Shown piece after piece: positions 43,811 to 52,198 of a stretch of DNA of 52,205 bases. The stretch spans positions 1 through 52,205 of the forward strand of contig DATKWT010000136.1 in assembly GCA_035529395.1 (NCBI GenBank), in the 5' to 3' direction. A model generated the notes under the pieces. The model was not told the DNA's origin and made no database searches. It saw nothing but the letters and a program-made list of their open reading frames with translations. The DNA is from Dehalococcoidales bacterium. GTDB lineage: Bacteria; Chloroflexota; Dehalococcoidia; Dehalococcoidales; Fen-1064. Position 1 is the stretch's first letter, and every line of letters begins with the position of its first letter. The position numbers were made by a program, and so were the translations under genes.

Positions 43811-46800
43811 CTACACCCCCCTGAGGTAGTCAATCATTGGTCCCGTAATCAGCGGCACCACATCACCAATCATGTGGGGCATCAGGTTGTCCATAACTTT
43901 TGGCATCAGTTCCGGCATCTGCTCCCGCATATAGTCAGGCATAGGTATTCGCTCTTCCACGCGCTGGAGCATGACAGCCATGACTTTGGGCATCATCCGG
44001 GGTAGTAACCTGGGGAATAGAACAGGGAACAACGGTTTCATGAGATTCAAAATTCCCGGGACCTTGCCAATAGCCCTCATCATTCCCCCCATGCGCAGTG
44101 GCATGGCATCAATTAGTTCCGGCCACATGCTACCCATCAGGTCAGCAAAACCCTGCGGTGTCATCAAGTATACCATTGCTTCGAAGACCGCCCATTGTCG
44201 CAGCACTTCGGGATTGGAATCGGGGAAATCATAACCCAGGGCTGATGCGCTGAAACGGGCCAGGTCAACGGTCTCAATAGGGATATCCTTCTTGTCGGCA
44301 GTGACCCGGAACTGGAACTCGCAACAGGGACATAAGGCCAGCAATTTCTCGGCACCAACCGCAGTTGCCTCGTCCATTCGCGCCTTACCAATCTCGGCAG
44401 CCACCGGAGGGTCCTTGATGAGGGTGAGAACACTACCACAGCAGTGTGCCCATTCCCGATTATGCTCCATCTCCACCAGTTCCACACCGGGTATAGCCTT
44501 GATAAGCTCGCGGGGAGCATCATAGACACTCGATACGCGACCAATGTGACATGAATCATGAAGAGTTACCCTGGTGTTATAACCACTATCAGGAAAAGTA
44601 AATTCACCAGCTTTTATTTTTTCAGCGACCACTTCACTGTAGTGTTTGGCTTCAATATTGTAGTCAATACCAAGTTTTTCCGCCCATCTCGGATAGGTTT
44701 GCCGCCACATCATGTCACAGGCGGGACATGAACACACCACGGTATCGACACCGATGTCTTTCATATTCCGGATATTCTGCCTCATTGTTTCCTCGAATAC
44801 ATCCCATTTCCCGCAGACCAGCATCGGTGTCCCGCAGCAGTTATCCTTCTCCGCGAGATAGGTAAAGTCAACACCGGCAGCATCAAGTAGACGTACCGTA
44901 GCCATGGCAATATCAGTCTCAACATGGCTGGCCGTACAGCCGGTGAAGTAGGCAATTTTTGCCTTATGCGACGGTCCGTGTTTCTCTTCAAGGTCCTTTG
45001 GGAACCAGAGGGCGCGGTCTTTACGGTACGCTGCCCAGATATCGCCCTCCTTGCGCAACGCCGCCGCCATCATCTCGAAGGGGGGGATGGTCATTTTCTT
45101 ATCCTCGTCAATAAGTTTGCCGCGCAACTTCATCCAGGAGGTCTCGATGGGGAGTGATGCCGAGCAGCGCAGATTACAAAGCTCACAGGTGGTGCAAACG
45201 AGAATGGTATCGACCATAAACTGGTCCCATTCCTCGCGCCCCTCCATGTACTCTCGCAACCAGTACCATTTGCCACGCGGGCTCTGACTCTCCCAGCCAC
45301 GACCGTAGAACTGGTCGCATTCATGCACACAGTAACCGCACTGGGAGCAGCCGTAGGCATACCAGGCGATATCTGCCGGGATGCCCCGCACTGGCTTGGT
45401 TGGTCTCTCCCCCAGATGAGTCATAACAAGATTACCGAACGGGCGAATCAGTGGTTCCATAGCTTGAGCCAGGAGCATGAAGCTACCTATTAGGCCACTG
45501 TTGATGACTTTGCCCGGGTTGAGAATAGACCGCGGGTCATACTTCCTCTTGAAAGCCTTGATGCGGTTAACAGCATCTTTCCCAATTGCCTTTTCTGCTT
45601 TGCCGGTGAAATACATACCGGTAGAATAGGGACGGCCACCATGTTTTTCAGCGATTTTAATTATGGTCAGTGCCAGACCAAAGACAAAATTGTAGTCGAA
45701 GCGGCGCTGGTCACTGGGGATAAAGCCGAGTATTACCACTTCAGGCTGGCCGTTTGCACCTTCCCTGATGACCAGACCTTCTTTAACGACGGGCTGGTCT
45801 ACCTTAGCTTCAATCTCCGCCATGACATTACCCAGTTCGGAGAGGGGGATGACCACTTCCGCCGGCACCAGGCTGGGGCCCAGGCGCTTAACCAGCATAA
45901 TCTTGAAGCGGTTTTTCCATTCGTGCTGAGCAATACGGTCGCTTAAGAGTTCTGCCTGACATGGCTTCATGATTTCGGGCAGACTGTCCATGATGATACC
46001 GCGATCCTTCTTGCGGAAGGTTAAGGTGGCTATGTAGGACGCGGGCAGGAGCACTCTTTCCTCTATGGGATATTCGAAGTGTTCCAGCAACGGAGCCTTG
46101 TTCTTCAGCTCCGCCATGCGCGGGTTTATAAAGAGCAATGACCATATGGGCAGCTTTCGGTCTATCATAGATTGAACCATTTGCTGCAGGTCGCTGGCAT
46201 CTGGACAACCGATGGCAACAACCTCGATTTCTTCCAGGGGCTGGACGAGGAGTGTTACCTCACTAATAAGCCCGGTGGTACCCTCAGCCGCGGATATAAG
46301 GTCGAGGTCATCTCCACTGAATTCCCTGACCTCGCCGCTAAGCATCACTACACGCGCGCTTACGACATTGTCGCGGAACCATCCCGCTTCGAAGGAGCCA
46401 ATGCCAGCACCTCCCTGAGCCAACCAACCACCAACAGTTGCCGCCGGGTAGCTGGATGGATATAGCCTGAGGGTCAACCCCCGCTTTATTAGCTCTTTGT
46501 CTAACGTTTCCCAGACAATACCAGCCTCTACTGTCGCTGTCTTCTTATCCGAGTCGATGTGTTTTATTGCCTGCATGCGGTAGAAGTCAACGACAATGCC
46601 ACGCCTTAGAGGTATCACACCGCCGTAGCCAGATGAAGCCTTGCCGCGCGGGGTAATGGGTATGCTATGCTGTGCTGCCCAGCGAATGAGGTCAACCAGT
46701 TCATCCTCCGTCTGCGGTTGAACTACTGCATCCGGAATAGTCTTACCAATGAGTGGTTTGATTAATCCGGGAATTGCAGCAATATCGTGCCCGTAGAGCT

Positions 46801-46882
46801 TTCTTTCTAACTTACGAAAATTGACGCGGTTACCGAATTTCTTTTCCAGGTCTGTGCGCAACTCATTATTCATTTTACCCAT
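43811..46882 (-). CDS. FAD-linked oxidase/Fe-S/CCG-domain oxidoreductase (GlcD-GlcF-like fusion)
   Basis: 1023 residues from an ATG with GGGAGGG upstream. Residues 50-230 are an FAD-binding-4 domain (ITPRGKASSGYGG), followed by the FAD-oxidase C-terminal domain to about 460 (KRKYDPRSILNPGKV). Then come two Fe-S cysteine sets (CSQCGYCVHECD; CTTCELCNLRC) and two CCG repeats (YFTGC...NCCGTPM; HDSCHIGR...HCCGS), as in heterodisulfide-reductase-type subunits. It would oxidise a 2-hydroxy acid such as lactate or glycolate and pass electrons to a carrier. The last 130 residues form an unusual Met/Pro-rich tail with repeated MP-x-x-M units. Operon with the preceding arsR-type gene. Confidence 0.92.
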   Translation of the reverse strand: MGKMNNELRTDLEKKFGNRVNFRKLERKLYGHDIAAIPGLIKPLIGKTIPDAVVQPQTEDELVDLIRWAAQHSIPITPRGKASSGYGGVIPLRRGIVVDFYRMQAIKHIDSDKKTATVEAGIVWETLDKELIKRGLTLRLYPSSYPAATVGGWLAQGGAGIGSFEAGWFRDNVVSARVVMLSGEVREFSGDDLDLISAAEGTTGLISEVTLLVQPLEEIEVVAIGCPDASDLQQMVQSMIDRKLPIWSLLFINPRMAELKNKAPLLEHFEYPIEERVLLPASYIATLTFRKKDRGIIMDSLPEIMKPCQAELLSDRIAQHEWKNRFKIMLVKRLGPSLVPAEVVIPLSELGNVMAEIEAKVDQPVVKEGLVIREGANGQPEVVILGFIPSDQRRFDYNFVFGLALTIIKIAEKHGGRPYSTGMYFTGKAEKAIGKDAVNRIKAFKRKYDPRSILNPGKVINSGLIGSFMLLAQAMEPLIRPFGNLVMTHLGERPTKPVRGIPADIAWYAYGCSQCGYCVHECDQFYGRGWESQSPRGKWYWLREYMEGREEWDQFMVDTILVCTTCELCNLRCSASLPIETSWMKLRGKLIDEDKKMTIPPFEMMAAALRKEGDIWAAYRKDRALWFPKDLEEKHGPSHKAKIAYFTGCTASHVETDIAMATVRLLDAAGVDFTYLAEKDNCCGTPMLVCGKWDVFEETMRQNIRNMKDIGVDTVVCSCPACDMMWRQTYPRWAEKLGIDYNIEAKHYSEVVAEKIKAGEFTFPDSGYNTRVTLHDSCHIGRVSSVYDAPRELIKAIPGVELVEMEHNREWAHCCGSVLTLIKDPPVAAEIGKARMDEATAVGAEKLLALCPCCEFQFRVTADKKDIPIETVDLARFSASALGYDFPDSNPEVLRQWAVFEAMVYLMTPQGFADLMGSMWPELIDAMPLRMGGMMRAIGKVPGILNLMKPLFPVLFPRLLPRMMPKVMAVMLQRVEERIPMPDYMREQMPELMPKVMDNLMPHMIGDVVPLITGPMIDYLRGV

Positions 46883-46910
46883 AGTTGTTCCCTCCCCTGG
46901 CTATTTACCC

Positions 46911-47270
46911 CTACTGTTGTATCAGGTTGGAGAGTCGCTGGCGGTTTCGTAGCTGCTCGGTGATGACTTCGTGCACTATGTCACATGCCTCGGCTATCTT
47001 TGGACTAACAAGCTTATAATAGACTGTACTACCCTCTTTTCGGGGGGAAATTATGCCTATCCTACGCAGTATGGCGATATGCTGGGAGGTGTTCGATTGC
47101 TTGAGTCCCAGTACTTCGGATAATTCGCTAACGGTCTTTTCGCCTCCCCGCAGTTCCTGGATTATATGGAGGCGTTTTGGGTTTGACAAGGATTTGCACA
47201 GTTCGGCTTGTAGTTCCAGTACCTCGATTTTGCCTTCATCTTCTTTTACGTATAACAAACCTACCTCCAT
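46911..47270 (-). CDS. ArsR-family transcriptional regulator
   Basis: 119 residues. Winged helix of the ArsR type: LCKSLSNPKRLHIIQELRGGEKTVSELSEVLGLKQSNTSQHIAILRRIGIISPRKEGSTVYYKL. The canonical ELCVCDL metal site is not present, so the effector is probably not a metal bound there. An SD-like GGAGGT lies just inside the ATG at 47270, so a TTG at 47258 may be the true start. It precedes the FAD/Fe-S oxidoreductase by 28 bp and probably controls it and itself. Confidence 0.92.
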   Translation of the reverse strand: MEVGLLYVKEDEGKIEVLELQAELCKSLSNPKRLHIIQELRGGEKTVSELSEVLGLKQSNTSQHIAILRRIGIISPRKEGSTVYYKLVSPKIAEACDIVHEVITEQLRNRQRLSNLIQQ

Positions 47271-47288
47271 AAATATTATGACATTACA

Positions 47289-47317
47289 ATATTATAATAT
47301 ACTATATACTTTGTCAA
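47289..47317 (-). promoter_or_regulatory. Promoter and AT-rich palindrome upstream of arsR
   Basis: Minus strand: TTGACA (47317-47312), 17-bp spacer, TAATAT (47294-47289). The palindromic run around ATATTATAATAT overlaps the -10 and resembles ArsR-family operators, suggesting autorepression. Confidence 0.65.
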
Positions 47318-47503
47318 TCTCAATGCTAATCAAGCGGTTGAATGGGCAATCATATCAACATGAGCTGGAAAGTAAGACTTCCGGGTATGTCTGTATTCAC
47401 TGGATTACACGATACTCTAGAGTGTGTGATTTCGCTGAGCTTGCCCGGATTGTTGACAGCTGGACGGAGACTAGTCTATGCTCCAAGACGAAAGGAGACG
47501 GAG

Positions 47504-48049
47504 ATGTACGACAAAGGGACTCATGAGAAGGCAGCCGATGCAGCAATAAGGGTGATGCGTCTGCGCGGTCCCCTTAGACTGGGTGAGCCGGCCGGATACA
47601 TAAACGTAAGGTGCAATGAACCGGTTATAGAAGCACTGCAACCGCTCTGTCCGCTCAAATGGGATAGACTGGCAGATGTGACCATGGGAATTGGAGCTGG
47701 TTTCTCGAACATGGGGGAGGTCTGCGGTGCCCTGTCAGGGGCAATAATCGCCATTGGGCTTGACCTTGCCGCCAGATACCGGGATACCGCCGTGCTAAGG
47801 CTTCTCTCCATCAAGTTCACCCAGGGGATAATGCGCGACTTCACCAGGGAATTCGGAGGCGTGCGTTGCAGGGACCTCGTTGGCCATGATATCTCCGGAT
47901 GTCTGATACCCGGCGACGAGGGTTACGCGGCATTCCTGAAGGACAGGATTGCAGAGGGGCCTGGGAACATGAAATGCCACCAACTGATACGTTACTGCAT
48001 CATGTACCCTCTTCCGTCCGAACAGGAGGAGTTGCACCCTGCTCTCTGA
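47504..48049 (+). CDS. C_GCAxxG_C_C family (redox-active cysteine) protein
   Basis: 181 residues from the ATG at 47504 with AAAGGAGA upstream. The family core is present: VTMGIGAGFSNMGEVCGALSGAIIAIGLDLA (GxxxG..G..CGAL-GA) followed by a Cys cluster FGGVRCRDLVGHDISGC. N-terminal and C-terminal cysteines (VRCNEP, MKCHQLIRYC) bring the number of conserved thiols up. Function in the family is unknown; it is often encoded beside flavin or Fe-S redox proteins, as here. Divergent from the arsR-type gene, and followed by an FMN reductase. Confidence 0.8.
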   Translation: MYDKGTHEKAADAAIRVMRLRGPLRLGEPAGYINVRCNEPVIEALQPLCPLKWDRLADVTMGIGAGFSNMGEVCGALSGAIIAIGLDLAARYRDTAVLRLLSIKFTQGIMRDFTREFGGVRCRDLVGHDISGCLIPGDEGYAAFLKDRIAEGPGNMKCHQLIRYCIMYPLPSEQEELHPAL

Positions 48050-48214
48050 TGAGACCAGGAATATTGCCGGCCAGTCCAACTATGTTGACGGTGGCATGGA
48101 TATGGGTTGGTGACAAGAGCCACGGAGGGCTCTTAAAGACATCGTCTGTCATGACAGGTCCCGGAAGTAATACACGATACCAGGCGGCCAGGACAGCCAG
48201 AAAGGATGGACATT

Positions 48215-48787
48215 ATGAGTAACAGGAAAGTAGTCATAGTCATGGGTAGCCCCAGGAAGAACGGCAACAGCGCAGCGCTGGCGGAGCAGGTCGCGGAGGG
48301 GGCTCGGGCGACAGGGGCAGAAGTACAGATATTCAACCTCCACGAGATGGACATCAAGCCTTGCGATGGCTGCAACGCGTGCCAGAAGGGGAACGGGAGA
48401 GACTGCCACATCAAAGACGACATGCAGGACCTGTACCCGGCTATCCGCCAGGCAGATGCCATGGTGATAGCCGGTCCGGTCTACTGGTACTCCGTAACCG
48501 CCCAGACCAAGCTCTTCATCGACCGATGCTATGCTATCGCTAAACCCGGTGACAACGCTCTGTGGCGGAAGCGGGTCGGGATAGTGCTGGTGTACGGTGG
48601 TGCGGACGCATTCGATTCCGGTGCCGTGAACGCTCTGCGGATGTTTCAGGACGCCTTCAGGGGGACCGGTTCCCGCATTGTCGGGATGGTGCATGGGAGC
48701 GCAACGATGCCGGGCGAGGTCAGGGGGAACGCCGGGTTGATGGAGGGGGCGTACGACCTGGGCAAACGGCTTGTTGCCGAGGCGTAG
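48215..48787 (+). CDS. NADPH-dependent FMN reductase / flavodoxin-like protein
   Basis: 190 residues from the ATG at 48215 with AAGGATGG upstream. VVIVMGSPRKNGNSAALAEQVAEGA is the FMN-phosphate loop, CDGCNACQKGNGRDCHIKDDMQ the Cys-containing segment typical of iron-sulphur flavoproteins of anaerobes, and AGPVYWYSVTAQTKLFIDR the isoalloxazine-binding part. The Cys spacing (CxxCxxC then C) suggests a possible cluster. It probably transfers electrons in the same redox setting as the C_GCAxxG_C_C protein 165 bp upstream. Confidence 0.9.
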   Translation: MSNRKVVIVMGSPRKNGNSAALAEQVAEGARATGAEVQIFNLHEMDIKPCDGCNACQKGNGRDCHIKDDMQDLYPAIRQADAMVIAGPVYWYSVTAQTKLFIDRCYAIAKPGDNALWRKRVGIVLVYGGADAFDSGAVNALRMFQDAFRGTGSRIVGMVHGSATMPGEVRGNAGLMEGAYDLGKRLVAEA

Positions 48788-48831
48788 TCATCTGGTCCCG
48801 TATGCCTACCACACCACCACTTCCCTCCTGG

Positions 48832-48873
48832 TTGTCGTAACTACATTCCGCACACCCAGGAGAGTGGGTACTC
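48832..48873 (+). repeat. Direct repeat A flanking the cyclophilin gene
   Basis: 42 bp beginning TTGTCGTAACTACATTCC and ending TACTC. It aligns without gaps to 49677-49718 with 34 identities. The pair brackets the cyclophilin region. Confidence 0.6.
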
Positions 48874-49012
48874 TTGACTATGTTGACACCTGCTGTCCCC
48901 TGGACTACGATAGACTCCTACATGTGTTATCAGTAGCACTGGACCCGGACGTGTCACAGCATGTGTATGCCGGAAACGAATCGCCCCTGGCCGTATTTGT
49001 AAGGGAATAATT

Positions 49013-49108
49013 ATGAGAAAGGAGATAGTTGGCGTTATCCAGGGTCTGGCAGCGCTTCTCCCGATATCTTGCGGTGCTGCACCCTCGGAGCCAACACCAA
49101 GCCTATGA
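49013..49108 (+). CDS. Lipoprotein signal-peptide ORF directly before cyclophilin
   Basis: ATG at 49013 with AAGGGA upstream encodes 31 residues: [20 protein letters not shown] is a lipoprotein signal with the lipobox Leu-Pro-Ile-Ser-Cys, followed by [11 protein letters not shown] and TGA (49106-49108). The stop overlaps the ATG of the cyclophilin frame (ATGA at 49105-49108). The most likely reading is that this was, or by frameshifting still is, the N-terminus of a secreted cyclophilin lipoprotein. Translational coupling of two separate products is the alternative. Confidence 0.6.
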   Translation: MRKEIVGVIQGLAALLPISCGAAPSEPTPSL

Positions 49109-49575
49109 GTTACTCAGCACCACCACCCATGACAATTGATTCCGGCAAGCAGTACGTTGCCACCATTGAAACAGAGAAGGGGAACATAGGGCTTGAGTTG
49201 TTCGCCGGCGATGTTCCGGAAACGGTGAATAACTTCGTGTTTCTCGCGCGTGAGGGATTCTACGATGGCACGACATTCCACCGTGTCATCCCTGGCTTTA
49301 TGGCCCAGGGTGGGGACCCTACCGGTACCGGAAGTGGCGGCCCTGGTTACAGATTCGCTGATGAATTCACCAAGCACACCCATGTCACCGGGGCTCTATC
49401 GATGGCCAATGCCGGCCCCAATACCAATGGTTCCCAGTTCTTCATTACCTATGCCCCTCAAAACCACCTTGATGGCAAACACTCGGTATTCGGCCAGCTA
49501 ACGGACGGAACGGATGTTCTGGAAGCCGTTAAGCAGGGTGATACCATCATAAGGATAGTCATAGAAGAGAGATAG
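49105..49575 (+). CDS. Cyclophilin-type peptidyl-prolyl cis-trans isomerase
   Basis: 156 residues from the ATG at 49105. Cyclophilin core: [60 protein letters not shown] (catalytic Arg in FHR, then Phe and Gln), [30 protein letters not shown]. It speeds proline isomerisation in protein folding. No ribosome site directly precedes this ATG; the upstream 31-codon lipoprotein signal ORF ends on it, so translation is probably coupled or the gene has a frameshift. Residues 1-20 look like the linker of an exported protein. Confidence 0.92.
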   Translation: MSYSAPPPMTIDSGKQYVATIETEKGNIGLELFAGDVPETVNNFVFLAREGFYDGTTFHRVIPGFMAQGGDPTGTGSGGPGYRFADEFTKHTHVTGALSMANAGPNTNGSQFFITYAPQNHLDGKHSVFGQLTDGTDVLEAVKQGDTIIRIVIEER

Positions 49576-50015
49576 ACGTGACCAGCTCCTGAAAACCCTT
49601 CACAGCTTGCACGGCAATCATCGACAAGACGAATTGGCAGGCAGGTACCTGCCAGGCAGCACCATACTCTTCTCGATTGTCGTGACTACATTCCACGCGC
49701 CCAGGTGGGCGAGTACTCAAGTCCAACACGCTGGAATCGAAGATAGGAAATGGCTACGGAGACCAAGGTATGTCAGGTAGAGATGTCAGGTAGAGAATGA
49801 AGTCCTGACGCCAATAGACACTACGCTCTGTCAATGGGAGAGGCGACCAGGAAATCCTGCCTGAAATAAAAGAGGTGTACGAGGGTCAAACCATCAACAC
49901 GCCAGAATAAGCTACATTGCATGAATCAGCTTTTACTGATACAACACACTCCACTGCTTCAAATTTATATATTGCTCCGATAATGTCAGAAATTCCACTA
50001 TAGTGATTACTGACC
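49576..50015. other. Intergenic region with repeats, no gene seen
   Basis: 440 bp. It contains a perfect 14-bp palindrome GGCAGGTACCTGCC (49640-49653), direct repeat B (49677-49718, partner of 48832-48873) and a perfect tandem 13-bp duplication ATGTCAGGTAGAG (49770-49795). No coding frame that I can support. Confidence 0.6.
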
Positions 50016-50585
50016 TTACTCTGTTCCGGGTAATACCGGCTCTTCCAAAGTTTCCAGTGATACCCATCCTTCTCCAGTTGCAACAGTACCGTGACACTGT
50101 GAACAAAAATCCTCTGACGGCTTATGCATCTTGTGGCAGAGGTTGCAGTCCATCTCGTCGAAGTGTGAATCGTGAGGGTTTCTACCTACCTCCTCTATCA
50201 TCTCTTCGGTGAGCTTGATAATTTCTTCATAATTACTGCCGTTTTCGTGGCACTGAAAACACCACTCTTGAGGATATTTTCGTTCCATCAAAGGTTCCTC
50301 ATAATCGTGTCGAACGAATGAGACTACCTCGCCTACCGATTGTCCTATATCAAATGGATGGCAGTCCAGACAGGCAAGGCCCTGCTCTTCATGGGCATTG
50401 GCAAGGAGTGGCGGTGATTCCCATGATTCCAGGTAGGGCTGCATTAAGTGACACGTAGCACAGAATTGGGGGTTATCGTGATAACTCCATAAAGCCCCAC
50501 TGCCTGCGATAATAATAATCAGTACAGCAATCAGAGGTATCCATATCCTCTTCTTTCTCATGAAGCGGAGGTTTGGTTTCCTCAA
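50016..50585 (-). CDS. Membrane-anchored five-haem cytochrome c (NapC/NrfH-like)
   Basis: 189 residues from a TTG at 50585 with GGAAGG 8 bp upstream (an ATG at 50561 lacks a site). One N-terminal membrane helix (residues 14-34) is followed by five CxxCH haem-binding motifs at 42-46, 72-76, 109-113, 147-151 and 161-165. The first, FCATCHLMQPYLESW, resembles the NapC/NirT/NrfH quinol-oxidising module, but a fifth haem is present. It should carry electrons from the quinone pool to an extracytoplasmic reductase. The flavoprotein gene 90 bp upstream on the same strand is the obvious partner. Confidence 0.92.
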   Translation of the reverse strand: MRKPNLRFMRKKRIWIPLIAVLIIIIAGSGALWSYHDNPQFCATCHLMQPYLESWESPPLLANAHEEQGLACLDCHPFDIGQSVGEVVSFVRHDYEEPLMERKYPQEWCFQCHENGSNYEEIIKLTEEMIEEVGRNPHDSHFDEMDCNLCHKMHKPSEDFCSQCHGTVATGEGWVSLETLEEPVLPGTE

Positions 50586-50674
50586 TAACTGTACCTTCCT
50601 TCGCTATGATTATTCACAGACGGTCGGCGGCCCGAGTTTCCCCGGACTACCTGATTTTGACCACAGCTATGCCT

Positions 50675-52198
50675 CTATTCCCAGGGTTCCTCTTTTGCTG
50701 CGTTTTGGCCAGCAACCAACCCCAGGGCGCCGCCTGCCCCGGTAGCTTCACCATATATATAGTGATTACCGCAGACATTTCTCAACATTATCTCGCCGGC
50801 AAGGTACAGGCGAGAAATAGCTTCGTTGAATACTGTAACAGGATGCAGGTCTTTGTTTACAATAATGGAGACAGTGGGGTTATACGCCAGCCAGGCAGTG
50901 TTCCTGAAAGCATAGAAAGGCGGGGTATCCAACTTCTCAACGTTGGGTGTACCAGTGCCTACCATTGTCTTTCTACCGAGGACCGTATCATAACCTTCGA
51001 CCTCAATATCATGGTTGTAACGATCAACTGTGTTCTTCAGGTCTATAGCTCCGATTTTGTCGCCCAGTTCCCCGATGGTAGCGGCCTCTGCAAGCAATGC
51101 TATAGTGTCCGGTCCCAGCCCAATAGGAGGACCTGCAGCTACGGCCTTGTCATAGGCTCTCTTATCAATAACCTGGTACAGGATTGGTATACCGCCTTCT
51201 TTCGGCTGTTCCAGTGTAAGTCGTGTACGTTTGTTCGACCAGTAAATATCCTCACTGATATAACGCTGACCATCCTTGTTGACATCTATTGCCCCATACA
51301 GGAACAACTCTGCGTATCCCTTCATAGTAGTAGATTGCGGCTCCATACCCTGAACTGAGTAGATTGTGGGGCGCCCTCTCATGAAGCATCCCAAGTCAAA
51401 AGTCATATTATGGCCATCTCCTGTATGGCCTGGACTGGAAAGTGCCATGACATTGCCAAGACCGGGAACACATTCATTAAGCAGATTCTCACTGTGGGTA
51501 AAACCACCCGTAGCCAGAATAACCGCTTTCCTTGCCTTGATATTGGTCTCTTTCCCCTGGGACTCCACAATGGCACCCAGAACTTCCCTGTTACTATTAA
51601 CAATGAGCCGCTTCATAGAAGTTCTAAACAGAATCTCTGCTCCCTTTTCACGGGCAGTGCTTTCCAGCAATTGCACATGCTTAGCCGGATCCACTGTGTG
51701 GGTTCTAGGGATACTACAACCGGGCGATGCACTAATCGCATCAACAAATGGAACGCCGATCTTTTTAACTAGATCGTAGTATGCCATATTACTATCTGCG
51801 TACAGGCGGACAACCTCAGGAGTAGTCTCTTCGCCATACTCGATCATATCCTTGTAGAAATCATCGGGGGTATCTGTGATTCCGTGTTTCTGCTGAATAT
51901 CCGTCCCTGAAAAAGTTATAAAACCCCCACAAATAGCTGTTGAAGAAGCCAGGCTGCTGGACGTTTTCTCCAGTACTATAACTTTCGCTCCTTCTTCTAC
52001 AGCAGCAATCGCTGCAGCCAACCCAGCTCCTCCGGCTCCGGCAATGAGTACATCTGTCTCATCATCCCACTTTTCCGGGAGCCCGGTTTCGACAGCGGAG
52101 CCTGACGTGCAGCTTGCCAGAATACCTGAACTAGCCACCACGACAGCCCCAGCCGCAGCTCCTTTAACAAAATCTCTTCTGGTTACTTCCTTGTTCAT
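50675..52198 (-). CDS. Tat-exported lipoprotein FAD reductase (fumarate reductase/FAD-binding-2 family)
   Basis: 507 residues. The N-terminus has a twin-arginine signal (TRRDFVKGAAAGA) ending in a lipobox (LASC, Cys30), so the protein is anchored outside the cell membrane. VLIAGAGGAGLAAA (52-64) binds FAD, and CGGFITFSGTD, RTHTVDPAKHVQLLES and GHTGDGHNM follow the family layout. The C-terminal part (AYNPTVSIIVN, LYLAGEIMLRNVCGN) lacks the usual HHTMGG and HGANRLGGN motifs of fumarate reductases, so the substrate is probably another unsaturated or oxidised compound. With the adjacent five-haem cytochrome it forms a predicted anaerobic respiratory reductase. Confidence 0.92.
   Translation of the reverse strand: MNKEVTRRDFVKGAAAGAVVVASSGILASCTSGSAVETGLPEKWDDETDVLIAGAGGAGLAAAIAAVEEGAKVIVLEKTSSSLASSTAICGGFITFSGTDIQQKHGITDTPDDFYKDMIEYGEETTPEVVRLYADSNMAYYDLVKKIGVPFVDAISASPGCSIPRTHTVDPAKHVQLLESTAREKGAEILFRTSMKRLIVNSNREVLGAIVESQGKETNIKARKAVILATGGFTHSENLLNECVPGLGNVMALSSPGHTGDGHNMTFDLGCFMRGRPTIYSVQGMEPQSTTMKGYAELFLYGAIDVNKDGQRYISEDIYWSNKRTRLTLEQPKEGGIPILYQVIDKRAYDKAVAAGPPIGLGPDTIALLAEAATIGELGDKIGAIDLKNTVDRYNHDIEVEGYDTVLGRKTMVGTGTPNVEKLDTPPFYAFRNTAWLAYNPTVSIIVNKDLHPVTVFNEAISRLYLAGEIMLRNVCGNHYIYGEATGAGGALGLVAGQNAAKEEPWE

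Noticed and set aside
50573-51358. 261-codon plus-strand open frame
   Set aside because: Antisense to the FAD reductase gene, whose signal peptide and FAD motif are clear on the other strand.
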